Source of the DNA: Streptomyces bungoensis
Lineage (GTDB): Bacteria > Actinomycetota > Actinomycetes > Streptomycetales > Streptomycetaceae
Assembly (NCBI RefSeq): GCF_001514215.1
Contig: NZ_KQ948861.1
Coordinates: 70,010-134,009 of the forward strand
Length of the DNA: 64,000 bases
Direction of reading: 5' to 3'
The notes beneath the pieces were generated by a model. That model did not search any database. It saw nothing but the letters and a program-made list of their open reading frames with translations, and was not told the DNA's origin. Position 1 is the first letter of the stretch; every line of letters starts with the position of its first letter. Positions 23,173-31,450 of this stretch are shown here, piece by piece. Made by a program: the position numbers and the translations under genes.

Positions 23173-24603
23173 TCAGTTGTCGCGGTAGGCCTCCAGCAAC
23201 CGCAGCCACACCTCGCTGAGCGTCGGATACGACGGGACGGCGTGCCACAGGCGGCCGAGCGGGACGCGGCCCGCGACCGCGACGGTCGCGGAGTGGATCA
23301 GTTCGCCGACGCCGGGGCCGACGAAGGTGACGCCGCGCAGGATCTCCTCCTCCAGGTCCACCACCATGCGCGCGCGGCCCTTGTAGCCGTCGCCGTACAG
23401 TCCCGCCCCGGCGACCGAGGAGAACTCGACGTCGACGGCGCGGACGCGGTGCCCGGCCTGTTCGGCCTCGGCCAGGGAGAGGCCGACGGCGGCGGCCTCG
23501 GGGTCGGTGAAGACGACCTGGGGCACGGCGTGGTGGTCGGCGGTGGCGGCGTGCGCGCCCCACGGCTCGTCCAGGACGGGGTCGCCGGCGGCGCGCGCGG
23601 CGATGGCGTTGCCCGCGACGCGCGCCTGGTACTTGCCCTGGTGGGTGAGCAGGGCCCGGTGGTTGACGTCGCCGACCGCGTACAGCCAGTCGGTGCCGGT
23701 GACGCGGAGGCTGTCGTCGACGCCCAGCCAGGAGCCGGGTTCCAGGCCGACGGTCTCCAGGCCGATGTCGCCGGTGGCCGGGACGCGGCCGGTGGCGAAG
23801 AGGATCTCGTCCCCCTCGACACGCTCGCCGCTGCCGGTGACGGCGACGACGGTGCCGTTCTCGCGGGTGAGGGACTCCACCGAGGTGCCGGTGCGCACGT
23901 CGACGCCCGCCTCGGTGAGCGCCTCGGCGACCAGTTCCCCGGCGAAGGGTTCCATGCGGCCCAGCAGGCCCTTGCCGCGCACCAGCAGGGTGACGCGGGA
24001 GCCGAGGGCCTGCCAGGCGGTGGCCATCTCGGTGGCGACGACGCCGCCGCCCACGACGATCAGCCGGCCCGGGGCCGCCTTGCCGCTGGTGGCCTCGCGG
24101 CTGGTCCAGGGCCGCACCTCGGCGAGCCCGGGGAGGTCGGGCAGCTGGGCGCGGGTTCCGGTGGCGACGGCGACGGCGTGCCGGGCGGTGAGGGTGGTGA
24201 CCGTGCCGTCGGAGGCGGTCACGGTGACCGTGCGCGGGCCGGCGAGGCGGCCCTGGCCCCGGTACAGGTCGGCGCCGATGCCGTCCAGCCAGGCGACCTG
24301 GCCGTCGTCCTGCCAGTGCGAGGTGTAGTCGTCCCGGCGGGCGAACACGGCCGGTGTGTCGAGGGGGCCGCGGACGGCCTGGGCCAGGCCGGGCAGCCGT
24401 CGGGCGTCCGCCTGGGCGATGACCGGCCTGAGCAGCGCCTTGCTGGGCATGCACGCCCAGTACGAGCATTCGCCGCCGACCAGTTCGCTCTCCACGACCG
24501 CGGTGGACAGGCCGGCCGCGCGGGTGCGGTCGGCGACGTTCTCCCCCACGGGCCCGGCCCCGAGCACCACGACGTCGTACGCGATGGATTCCGTTTCCGT
24601 CAT
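23173..24603 (-). CDS. FAD/NAD(P)-dependent pyridine nucleotide-disulfide reductase
   Basis: 476 residues from ATG 24603. FAD site VVVLGAGPVGENVADRT, redox pair in GGECSYWACMPSKALL (Cys-x4-Cys, as in lipoamide dehydrogenase-like enzymes), NAD(P) site LIVVGGGVVATEMATAW, second FAD motif LYAVGDVN and dimerisation domain. The C-terminal base motif reads HAVPSYPTLSEVW rather than the classical H-x4-H-P-T-x-x-E, so the substrate may not be lipoamide. It is divergent from a thioredoxin gene. It could serve as an E3-like enzyme for the E2 encoded ~30 kb away, but that is inference. Confidence 0.88.
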   Translation of the reverse strand: MTETESIAYDVVVLGAGPVGENVADRTRAAGLSTAVVESELVGGECSYWACMPSKALLRPVIAQADARRLPGLAQAVRGPLDTPAVFARRDDYTSHWQDDGQVAWLDGIGADLYRGQGRLAGPRTVTVTASDGTVTTLTARHAVAVATGTRAQLPDLPGLAEVRPWTSREATSGKAAPGRLIVVGGGVVATEMATAWQALGSRVTLLVRGKGLLGRMEPFAGELVAEALTEAGVDVRTGTSVESLTRENGTVVAVTGSGERVEGDEILFATGRVPATGDIGLETVGLEPGSWLGVDDSLRVTGTDWLYAVGDVNHRALLTHQGKYQARVAGNAIAARAAGDPVLDEPWGAHAATADHHAVPQVVFTDPEAAAVGLSLAEAEQAGHRVRAVDVEFSSVAGAGLYGDGYKGRARMVVDLEEEILRGVTFVGPGVGELIHSATVAVAGRVPLGRLWHAVPSYPTLSEVWLRLLEAYRDN

Positions 24604-24745
24604 GGGCTCAGTCTGTCGGGTGGTTGCCGCGTCGGCCACATGGGTACGCGCGCGGGACACGACCGTGCGCGCGCGGAATAGGCGACCGGGTCACCGTGTT
24701 TCCGCCGTCGGCACAACCCCCACACCAGGAAGAGGGAACGACGCC

Positions 24746-25120
24746 ATGAGCAGCACTGTGGAGCTGACCAAGGAGAACTTCGACGAGACGGTCACCGGGA
24801 ACGAGTTCGTCCTCATCGACTTCTGGGCGTCCTGGTGCGGTCCGTGCCGTCAGTTCGCGCCGGTGTACGAGAAGGCCGCCGAGGAGAACCCGGACCTGGT
24901 GTTCGGCAAGGTGGACACCGAGGCCCAGCCGGAGCTGGCGCAGGCCTTCGGCATCCAGTCGATCCCCACGCTGATGATCGTGCGGGACCAGGTCGCGATC
25001 TTCGCGCAGCCGGGCGCCCTGCCCGAGGCCGCCCTCACGGACGTCATCGGCCAGGCGCGCCGGCTCGACATGGACGAGGTCCGCAAGAGCATCGCGGCCC
25101 AGGAGGGCGGCGACCGGTAG
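24746..25120 (+). CDS. trxA: Thioredoxin
   Basis: 124 residues from ATG 24746, GAGGG upstream. Canonical active site WASWCGPCR near residues 30-38, cis-Pro loop GIQSIPTLMI and a short C-terminal tail ending RKSIAAQEGGDR. It reduces cytoplasmic protein disulfides. It is divergent from the disulfide reductase at 23173-24603, with a 142-bp shared promoter region, and converges on a LacI-family gene 10 bp away. No thioredoxin reductase of the classical small type is adjacent. Confidence 0.95.
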   Translation: MSSTVELTKENFDETVTGNEFVLIDFWASWCGPCRQFAPVYEKAAEENPDLVFGKVDTEAQPELAQAFGIQSIPTLMIVRDQVAIFAQPGALPEAALTDVIGQARRLDMDEVRKSIAAQEGGDR

Positions 25121-25130
25121 CCGCCCGCCG

Positions 25131-26165
25131 TCAGCTCGACGCGCGGTGCACGAGCGAGGCGCCCAGCACCTCGCGCACCTCGGGCTCGGCGCCCGGGTCG
25201 CGCACCGCGCGGTCGACCAGTTCGGCGAGGTCCCGGCCGGAGGGCAGCTCGATGCGGACGGTGCTGAGGCGGGGTCTCAGCAGCCGGCCCAGCATCAGGT
25301 CGTCGGCGCCGACCACGGCCACGTCCTCGGGGACGCGGACACCCTCGTCCTGGAGGGCGCGCATGAGCAGCATCGCGTACTCGTCGTTGTAGGCGAACAC
25401 CGCGTCCAGGCTCAACCCGCGCCAGCCGGCGGCGAGTTCGGCCGCCGCCTGCTCCGTGTACGCCAGCGGCAGCACGGTCGCCGTCGCGTCCGTGCCGTGC
25501 AGGGCCCGGCGCACGCCCGCGAGCCGGGGCTCGGAGAACACCTCCAGGCCGGGCTCCTCGGGGACGACCACTCCGATGCGGCGCCGGCCGCGTGCGTACA
25601 GGTGGGCGCCGGCGCTGTGGCCGACGGCGCTGTGGTCCGTCAGCAGGGCGTGCGCGCCGTCGACGCGCTCGGGCCCCAGGGTCACCACGGCCCGGGCTCC
25701 GGCCCGCTGGAGGACGGCCACCCCGCGCGGGCCGATGTCCCCGCCGGGCACCAGGACGGCGACCGGCCGCAGTTCGGCCCAGGCCCGGGCGGCCTCGTCG
25801 CCGCGCAGGCCGACGGAGCCGTACTGCACGACGGTGTAGTCGAGCCGGCCGAGGGCCGCCTGGAGTTCACCCAGGAACCGGCTGTACAGGGGGCCCACCG
25901 GTATCGCCGGGGCGGGCATCAGGACGATGCGGCTGTGCCCGGCGCGCAGGCTGCGGGCGGCGGCGTGGGGCACGTACCCCAGTTCCTGCGCCGCCTCGTG
26001 GACCCGCCGTCGGGTCGGTTCGCTGATCCGTACGGCGCTGGTGTTGTTGAGGACGTAGGAGACGGTCGCGCGCGAGACGCCGGCCAGCCGGGCCACGTCC
26101 GCGCTCGTGGGAACCGAGTGCGGTGCGGGCGCGGGGGACGAGGGCGTGTTCGGTATCTGAACCAT
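25131..26165 (-). CDS. LacI-family transcriptional regulator
   Basis: 344 residues from ATG 26165 (ATG 26176 is possible). LacI helix-turn-helix at ~20-65 (SADVARLAGVSRATVSYVLN), hinge helix HAAARSLRAGHSR and a periplasmic-binding-protein-like effector domain. The regulated pathway is unknown, because no sugar gene is adjacent. Two similar GGTTCA-GAAC sites, one upstream at 26219 and one overlapping the start codon, suggest self-repression. Confidence 0.9.
   Translation of the reverse strand: MVQIPNTPSSPAPAPHSVPTSADVARLAGVSRATVSYVLNNTSAVRISEPTRRRVHEAAQELGYVPHAAARSLRAGHSRIVLMPAPAIPVGPLYSRFLGELQAALGRLDYTVVQYGSVGLRGDEAARAWAELRPVAVLVPGGDIGPRGVAVLQRAGARAVVTLGPERVDGAHALLTDHSAVGHSAGAHLYARGRRRIGVVVPEEPGLEVFSEPRLAGVRRALHGTDATATVLPLAYTEQAAAELAAGWRGLSLDAVFAYNDEYAMLLMRALQDEGVRVPEDVAVVGADDLMLGRLLRPRLSTVRIELPSGRDLAELVDRAVRDPGAEPEVREVLGASLVHRASS
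26148..26162. promoter_or_regulatory. Candidate LacI operator at regulator start codon
   Basis: GTTCGGTATCTGAAC is an inverted repeat (GTTC-7-GAAC) covering the first codons of the LacI-type gene. Its minus-strand form GTTCAGATACCGAAC resembles the site at 26219-26233, as expected for paired autoregulatory operators. Confidence 0.35.
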
Positions 26166-26218
26166 GACAGACCGCATCTTGGCAGAGCGGCCGGAGGCGG
26201 GGACGGGCGGGGGAACGT

Positions 26219-26233
26219 GGTTCATACCTGAAC
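26219..26233. promoter_or_regulatory. Candidate LacI operator upstream of regulator
   Basis: GGTTCATACCTGAAC contains the perfect inverted repeat GTTCA-TACC-TGAAC, 54 nt upstream of the regulator ATG. Sequence and proximity suggest an autoregulatory operator. Confidence 0.4.
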
Positions 26234-26329
26234 GAAGCGGCGGCGCCGCCGGATAGGTCCGGCGGCTATGTGCCAGTGGGGGCTGACGCCGCTCTCCAGC
26301 TGTTGAGGGCGGCACGTGAGGACGGCGCG

Positions 26330-26640
26330 CCAGGGCCGGGGCGCGGGGCACGCCGCCGTGAGGCGACACGGGACCGGCCGGGGACGCAAGGCACGCCACC
26401 CGCAAGGCGACACGGGGCACGGCGCCCGCAAGACGGCGCGTAACCGGCCCCGGGCGCGGGGCACGCCGCCTGCAAGACGACGCGGAACCCGCCGGCGACC
26501 CGGAGCACGCCTCGCGCAGGACGGCGCGGAACCGGCCGGGGCGCGGGGCACGCCGCAGTGAGGCGGCGCGGAGTGGCGCGGGGCACGCCGTCACGAAGAG
26601 GCGCGGGACCAGCCGGGGACCCGGAGCGGCCGGTAGCACC
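26330..26640. repeat. Degenerate ~44-bp tandem repeat array in a gene-free gap
   Basis: The 668-bp gap 26166-26833 holds no gene I can support. Its centre repeats a unit with consensus core GGGGCACGCCGC followed by AAGACGGCGCGGAACCGGCC; the GCAC anchor recurs at 26348, 26391, 26417, 26461, 26505, 26548 and 26583 (spacings 43, 26, 44, 44, 43, 35). Units are contiguous and diverged, so this is a minisatellite-like array and not CRISPR. Its right flank to 26833 is GC-rich filler with no further structure that I recognise. Confidence 0.75.
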
Positions 26641-26833
26641 GGGAAGCCTGACACCGCTGCCGCGCCGACGCGGACGCGCGTGCGCCGCGGCGCGTGGCGG
26701 GCCGCCCGCGAGGCGTGGCGGAACCGGCCGGGCCGCGGCCGTGCGCGCGAGCGCGGCCCACGACGGAACCCGCTCCCCCGCGCCCCAGCGGGTCTCGCCC
26801 GCCGGGCGAACGGCGCAACCCGGCCGGCGAGGC

Positions 26834-27496
26834 CTAGCGCGGCGGCTCCGTGCCCGTCACGCGGGCCACCAGGTCGGTCCAGCCGGTCTCCAGGCGCTCC
26901 ATGGGCATCCCGCGCTGCCGGGTCAGGTGGTGGATCAGGCCGGGGTCGAGGTACGCCATCAGCGGGTGGGACAGCAGGTCGCAGTCACCGTCGGGCAGGA
27001 TCTGCCGCAGCAGCATCACGACGTGGGTGCGCAGCGCCTGGTACGCCGGGTGGGCGTAGCGGCGGGTCGGCTCGGGCTGGGCGGCCAGCTGCAGTTCCAG
27101 CTGCTCGGCGGAGCGGTACAGCACCGCGACGCCGAACGCCCGCAGCCGCTCCAGGGGCGGCGCCCCGGGGCCCAGCGGCGGGGGCCCGCCCAGGAAGTCG
27201 GCCTGCAGCTGCCTGCCGGAGTGGTCGAGCAGCGCCATCAGCAGACCGGTGCGGTCGCCGAAGCGGCGGAACACCGTGCCCTTGCCGACCTGGGCCGCCG
27301 CGGCCACCGCCTCCATCGTCACCCCGGCCACCCCGTGCTCCGCGATGAGCCGGGCGGCCGCCTCCAGCAGCCGGGCCCGGTTGCGGGCCGCGTCGGCGCG
27401 CAGGCACGGCTCGCCGGGACCCGGCTCCACCTCCAGCAGCCGAGGCGGGTCGACGGGCTCCTGGGGTTGAGGGAAGGGCGGCAGGACGCTGGACAT
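26834..27496 (-). CDS. TetR/AcrR-family transcriptional repressor
   Basis: 220 residues from ATG 27496. After a Pro-rich N-terminus, the TetR DNA-binding domain spans ~35-85 (RNRARLLEAAARLIAEHG; GVTMEAVAAAAQVGKGTVFR). The C-terminal ligand domain resembles those controlling NAD(P)H-dependent oxidoreductases. It is divergent from an FMN reductase gene, and the 131-bp gap contains two GGACC-N2-GGTCC palindromes, so it very probably represses itself and the reductase. Confidence 0.92.
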   Translation of the reverse strand: MSSVLPPFPQPQEPVDPPRLLEVEPGPGEPCLRADAARNRARLLEAAARLIAEHGVAGVTMEAVAAAAQVGKGTVFRRFGDRTGLLMALLDHSGRQLQADFLGGPPPLGPGAPPLERLRAFGVAVLYRSAEQLELQLAAQPEPTRRYAHPAYQALRTHVVMLLRQILPDGDCDLLSHPLMAYLDPGLIHHLTRQRGMPMERLETGWTDLVARVTGTEPPR

Positions 27497-27527
27497 GAAG
27501 ACAGCGTAAAGCACCGGGAACAAAACT

Positions 27528-27539
27528 GGACCGCGGTCC
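27528..27539. promoter_or_regulatory. TetR operator 1
   Basis: GGACCGCGGTCC is a perfect 12-bp palindrome 32 nt upstream of the tetR start. The related palindrome at 27574 marks it as one of a matched pair between the divergent genes. Confidence 0.65.
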
Positions 27540-27573
27540 GCTTGACCTGATACACCTTTGAGTGGCAACTAAA

Positions 27574-27587
27574 CGGACCTCGGTCCG
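27574..27587. promoter_or_regulatory. TetR operator 2
   Basis: CGGACCTCGGTCCG is a palindrome (CGGACC-TC-GGTCCG) 41 nt upstream of the FMN reductase start, sharing the GGACC-N2-GGTCC core with operator 1. The A/T-richer stretch between the two sites likely contains both promoters. Confidence 0.65.
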
Positions 27588-27627
27588 GATCGTATCGGCT
27601 ATGTTTCAGGCCCCTTGGAGTACCACC

Positions 27628-28191
27628 ATGTCTGTCCGTATCCTCGCGCTCGTCGGCAGCCTCCGCGCCGGTTCGCACAACCGCCAGCTCGCCGAGGCGG
27701 CCGTCAAGCTCGCGCCCGAGGGTGCCGAGGTCGTCCTCTTCGACGGCCTGGCCGAGGTGCCCTTCTACAACGAGGACGTCGACGTCGAGGGCAGCGTCCC
27801 GGCCGCCGCCGCCAAGCTGCGGGAGGCCGCCCAGGCCGCCGACGCCTTCCTGCTCTTCTCCCCCGAGTACAACGGCACCATCCCGGCCGTCCTGAAGAAC
27901 GCCATCGACTGGCTGTCCCGCCCGTACGGCGCCGGCGCCTTCGGCGGCAAGCCCGTCGCCGTGATCGGCACCGCCTTCGGCCAGTACGGCGGCGTGTGGG
28001 CCCAGGACGACACCCGCAAGGCCGTGGGCATCGCCGGCGGCAAGGTGATCGAGGACATCAAGCTGTCCATCCCGGGCTCCGTGACCCGCTTCGCCGAGAC
28101 CCATCCGGTCGACGACGCCGAGGTCGCCGCCCAGCTGACCGAGGTCGTCGCCCGGCTGCACGGCAACGTGGGCGAGGCCGCGGCCGCCTGA
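27628..28191 (+). CDS. NAD(P)H-dependent FMN reductase
   Basis: 187 residues from ATG 27628 with GGAG upstream. Flavodoxin-like fold with FMN phosphate loop GSLRAGSHNRQLA and isoalloxazine-contact motif SPEYNGTIPAVLKNAIDW. It reduces FMN or quinone-type electrophiles with NAD(P)H. Control by the adjacent TetR repressor is strongly suggested by the twin palindromes. A perfect terminator hairpin follows 30 nt after the stop. Confidence 0.93.
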   Translation: MSVRILALVGSLRAGSHNRQLAEAAVKLAPEGAEVVLFDGLAEVPFYNEDVDVEGSVPAAAAKLREAAQAADAFLLFSPEYNGTIPAVLKNAIDWLSRPYGAGAFGGKPVAVIGTAFGQYGGVWAQDDTRKAVGIAGGKVIEDIKLSIPGSVTRFAETHPVDDAEVAAQLTEVVARLHGNVGEAAAA

Positions 28192-28221
28192 GCCCCGGCA
28201 CAGACGCACCCGCACCACCCG

Positions 28222-28255
28222 GAAGGGGCCGGAGCCGCACGGCTCCGGCCCCTTC
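28222..28255 (+). terminator. Strong rho-independent-type hairpin after FMN reductase
   Basis: A perfect 15-bp stem (28222-28236 with 28241-28255, GAAGGGGCCGGAGCC) with a GCAC loop lies 31 nt after the reductase stop. It is the most stable hairpin I see in the window. Confidence 0.88.
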
Positions 28256-28379
28256 GCCGTGGTGCGGGCCGGGGACGGGCTCCCGCCGTCCGGCCGACGC
28301 GCAGGTTCGAAGGAGCCGTACGGGTCATATGTGTCGCAGGACGCGAGACCCGCGTCGCAGAAGCAGGTGAGGAGAAGCC

Positions 28380-29360
28380 ATGCCCGAGGTCCCGCCCCCG
28401 CCTCCGTTCGATCCGGAGCTCGCCGCCGCGCTGGAGCCGGCCGGGGACGCGATCACCCCGGGACTGACGGCGGACGACATCCCCGCCGCCCGGCGGAGCG
28501 CGGGCAGTGAGCTGGCCGAGCTGTTCGACCCCACCGTGGACGGCGCCTTCGCGGCGGAGGACCGCACGGTGCCGGGCCCCGAGGGCGCCCCGGACCTCTC
28601 CGTGCTCGTCTGCCGCCCCGCCTCCGCCGGTCCCGCCGACTCGCTGCCGGTGATCTACCACATGCACGGCGGCGGCCTGATCCTCGGCACCAACCGGGCC
28701 GGCGTGGACGGCCCGCTGGCCTGGGCGCGCGAACTCGGCGCGGTCGTCGTGTCGGTCGAGTACCGGCTCGCGCCCGAACACCCGCACCCGGCGCCGATCG
28801 ACGACGTGTACGCGGGCCTGCTCTGGACGGCCGGGCACGCCCGGGAGTTCGGCGGCGACCCGGACCGGATCGTCCTCGCCGGGGCCAGCGCGGGCGGCGG
28901 CCTGGCCGCCGCGCTCGCCCTCGCCCTGCGCGACCGCGAGGGCCCGCCGGCCATCGGCCAGATGCTGCTGTACCCCATGCTCGACGACCGCAACGACACC
29001 CTCTCGTGCCGGCAGATGGCGGGCGTCGGCGTCTGGGACCGCACCGCCAACGAGACCGCTTGGACGGCGCTGCTCGGCGACCGGCGGGGCGGCCCCGGCG
29101 TCTCCCCCTACGCCGCTCCCGCCCGGGCCACGGACCTGTCCGGCCTGCCCCCGGCCTTCCTCGACGTCGGCTCCGCGGAGACCTTCCGGGACGAGGCCGT
29201 CGCCTACGCCTCCCGCATCTGGGCGTGCGGCGGTGTGGCCGAGCTGCACGTCTGGCCGGGCGGCTTCCACGGGTTCGACGGCTTCGCACCCGAGGCGTCC
29301 CTGTCCCGGGCGGCCCGGGCGGCCCGCCTCGCCTGGCTGCGCAGGCTGCTGGCCGGATGA
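28380..29360 (+). CDS. HSL-family alpha/beta-hydrolase (esterase/lipase)
   Basis: 326 residues from ATG 28380. Oxyanion-hole motif HMHGGGL (~residues 95-101), nucleophile motif GASAGGG (Ser ~165) and C-terminal catalytic Asp/His (DVGSAETFRDEA; GGFHGFDGF) define the hormone-sensitive-lipase family. No signal peptide, so probably cytoplasmic. The natural ester is unknown. It ends 115 bp before the amidase gene on the same strand. Confidence 0.92.
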   Translation: MPEVPPPPPFDPELAAALEPAGDAITPGLTADDIPAARRSAGSELAELFDPTVDGAFAAEDRTVPGPEGAPDLSVLVCRPASAGPADSLPVIYHMHGGGLILGTNRAGVDGPLAWARELGAVVVSVEYRLAPEHPHPAPIDDVYAGLLWTAGHAREFGGDPDRIVLAGASAGGGLAAALALALRDREGPPAIGQMLLYPMLDDRNDTLSCRQMAGVGVWDRTANETAWTALLGDRRGGPGVSPYAAPARATDLSGLPPAFLDVGSAETFRDEAVAYASRIWACGGVAELHVWPGGFHGFDGFAPEASLSRAARAARLAWLRRLLAG

Positions 29361-29427
29361 GGGCCGTCCGGGAACCTGACCGGATGTCACCGGTGCGCCC
29401 TCTGTACGAAGGCACGGGCGGTGACGT

Positions 29428-29439
29428 TACCGTTCGGTA
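29428..29439. promoter_or_regulatory. TetR-type palindrome upstream of amidase
   Basis: TACCGTTCGGTA is a perfect 12-bp palindrome 37 nt upstream of the amidase ATG. ACCGTTCGGT cores are frequent TetR operators in streptomycetes (from memory). No TetR gene is adjacent, so the regulator would be encoded elsewhere. Confidence 0.4.
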
Positions 29440-29475
29440 GACAGCGTGCCCGAGGTTCCCGGAGGTGCTCCCGCG

Positions 29476-30903
29476 ATGACGCCCGACCGTACCGAGAGCC
29501 TCGTCGAGTCCGCCCGCGCGCTGGCCGGCGGGGAGGTCACCTCCCGCGCGCTCGTGGAGCGGGCCCTGGCCCGGATCGAGGCCGCCCAGCCCACGCTGAA
29601 CGCCTTCCGCATCGTCCGCGCCGAGGCCGCGCTCGCCGAGGCCGACGCCGCCGACCGGGAGTGGGCCGCCGGCGTACGGCGCCCGCTGCTCGGGGTGCCG
29701 GTGGCGGTGAAGGACGACATGGACGTCGCGGGCGAACCGACCGCGTTCGGCTGCCGGGGCGACTTCCCGCCGGTCGCGCGGGACGGCGAGGCGGTACGGC
29801 GGCTGCGGGCGGCCGGGGCCGTGATCGTCGGCAAGACCAACACCTGCGAGCTCGGGCAGTGGCCGTTCACCGAGGGCCCGGCGTTCGGCGAGACCCGCAA
29901 CCCGTGGCACACCGGCCACACGCCGGGGGGCTCCTCCGGGGGCTCGGCCGCCGCCGTGGCCGCCGGGCTGGTCCCGGCCGCGCTGGGTTCGGACGGCGCC
30001 GGTTCGGTGCGCATCCCGGCCTCCTGGACCCATCTGATCGGCATCAAGCCGCAGCGCGGACGCATCTCGACCTGGCCGCGCGGCGAGTCCTTCCAGGGCA
30101 TCACCGTCAACGGCACGCTGGCCCGCACGGTCGCCGACGCCGCCCTGCTGCTGGACGCGGCGAGCGGCAACCACGACCTGGACCCGCACCGCCCGCCCGC
30201 GCTCACGGTCGCGGACGCGGTCGGCCGCGACCCGGGCCGGCTCCGCGTCGCGCTGTCGCTGAGGCCGCCGTTCACGGCCGTACCGGCGCGGCTGTACCCG
30301 GAGGTCCGGGCCCGCGTCGTCGAACTCGCCGACCGGATCGCCGCCCTGGGGCACGACGTGGAGGAGGCCGACCCGCCCTACGGCCGGATCGGGCTGACCT
30401 TCGTCCCGCGCGCCACCGCCGGGATCGCCGAGTGGGCCCGCGAGGTCCCCGACCCGGCGCTCCTCGATCCGCGCACCCGGGAGGCGGCCCGGCTGGGCCG
30501 GCTGCTCGCCGGCGCCCCGCTGCGGGCGGCGCGGCGCGCCGAGGCGGTCCTGCAGCGGCGCATCGGCGCGTTCTTCGACTCGTACGACGTGATCCTCGCC
30601 CCGACGACCGCCGCTCCCCCGCCCGCGATCGGCGCCCTGCACCGGCTGGGCGGCGCGGCCACCGACCGCGCCATCATCGCCGCGTGCCCGTACGCCTGGC
30701 CGTGGAACGTCCTGGGCTGGCCGGGCGTCAACGTCCCCGCCGGCTTCGTCGGCGACGGCCTCCCCGTGGGCGCCCAGCTCCTCGGCCCCGCCCACAGCGA
30801 GCCACTGCTGGTCTCACTCGCCGCCCAACTGGAGTCCGAACTGCGCTGGCACGAGCACTGGCCACCACCACACCGGACGGACGTGCCGTCCCCGGCGGTG
30901 TGA
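29476..30903 (+). CDS. Amidase-signature family amidase
   Basis: 475 residues from ATG 29476 (GGAGG upstream; GTG 29446 also in frame). The Ser-cisSer-Lys triad is visible: Lys in PVAVKDDMD, cis-Ser in TPGGSSGGSAAAVAAG and the nucleophile in GSDGAGSVRIPAS. It hydrolyses an unknown amide or acts on an aryl ester. C-terminal residues end HEHWPPPHRTDVPSPAV. The 3' ~100 bp of the gene is the first member of a degenerate tandem duplication running to ~31450. Confidence 0.92.
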   Translation: MTPDRTESLVESARALAGGEVTSRALVERALARIEAAQPTLNAFRIVRAEAALAEADAADREWAAGVRRPLLGVPVAVKDDMDVAGEPTAFGCRGDFPPVARDGEAVRRLRAAGAVIVGKTNTCELGQWPFTEGPAFGETRNPWHTGHTPGGSSGGSAAAVAAGLVPAALGSDGAGSVRIPASWTHLIGIKPQRGRISTWPRGESFQGITVNGTLARTVADAALLLDAASGNHDLDPHRPPALTVADAVGRDPGRLRVALSLRPPFTAVPARLYPEVRARVVELADRIAALGHDVEEADPPYGRIGLTFVPRATAGIAEWAREVPDPALLDPRTREAARLGRLLAGAPLRAARRAEAVLQRRIGAFFDSYDVILAPTTAAPPPAIGALHRLGGAATDRAIIAACPYAWPWNVLGWPGVNVPAGFVGDGLPVGAQLLGPAHSEPLLVSLAAQLESELRWHEHWPPPHRTDVPSPAV

Positions 30904-31450
30904 ACGGTCACCTGCGGCCTGGGAAGGCCGGGCTCACGCCGTCGGCAGACCGGACGGCCGGGCGGGACGACCGTCGACCGCGCCACGGCCGCCCGGCCTC
31001 GGCCGGTGAAGCGAAGCGCTGCTCGTCTCACTCGCCGCGCGACCGGAGGCCGAAGCACGCCGGCACGAGCCACCGCACCCGGCGGACGCGCCGGCCCCGG
31101 GGAAGCGAGCCCGCACCCAGGAGCCGGGGTCATGCCGTCAGCGGGCCGAGCGGCCGGGCGGCCAGGCGGGGCGCCTGCCGAGTGCGCCGCGTTCGTCCGG
31201 CCGCGGCCGGAAAGCGGACCGCTGCCGGTTTCGCTCGCCGCTCGACCGGAGGCCGGACTGCGCCGGCACGAGCGGTGGCCACCACCGCACCCGGCGCACG
31301 TGCGAACCCCGGCGGCGTGAGCCGGCACCTGGGGGGTCGGGGTCACGCCCAGGGCGGACCGAGCCGCCGGGGGCGCGACGGCTCCCGGCCGCGCCGCCCG
31401 GCCGCTGAACGTCGTTGCCGGCACGAGCACCTGTGGCCGGAGGCCGGGGT
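30805..31450 (+). repeat. Degenerate tandem copies of the amidase 3' end
   Basis: The gap 30904-31449 has no credible gene but repeats the amidase end. GT(C/T)TC(A/G)CTCGCCG occurs at 30811, 31025 and 31228 (spacings 214 and 203), each time followed by a GGCACGAG stretch that in frame reads like the amidase tail: SLAAQLESELRWHEHW, SLAARPEAEARRHE, SLAARPEAGLRRHERW. A fourth, truncated piece starts at 31417 (GCCGGCACGAGCACCTG). Copies diverge in sequence and lack the rest of the gene. Confidence 0.8.

Noticed and set aside
26330..26640. Possible CRISPR array
   Set aside because: Units are contiguous, degenerate and irregular, with no identical repeats separated by unique spacers and no cas genes nearby.
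31006..31320. 104-codon plus-strand frame in the amidase-tail array
   Set aside because: It is the in-frame remnant of repeated amidase tails (SLAARPEA...RRHE), without its own start signal or domain.
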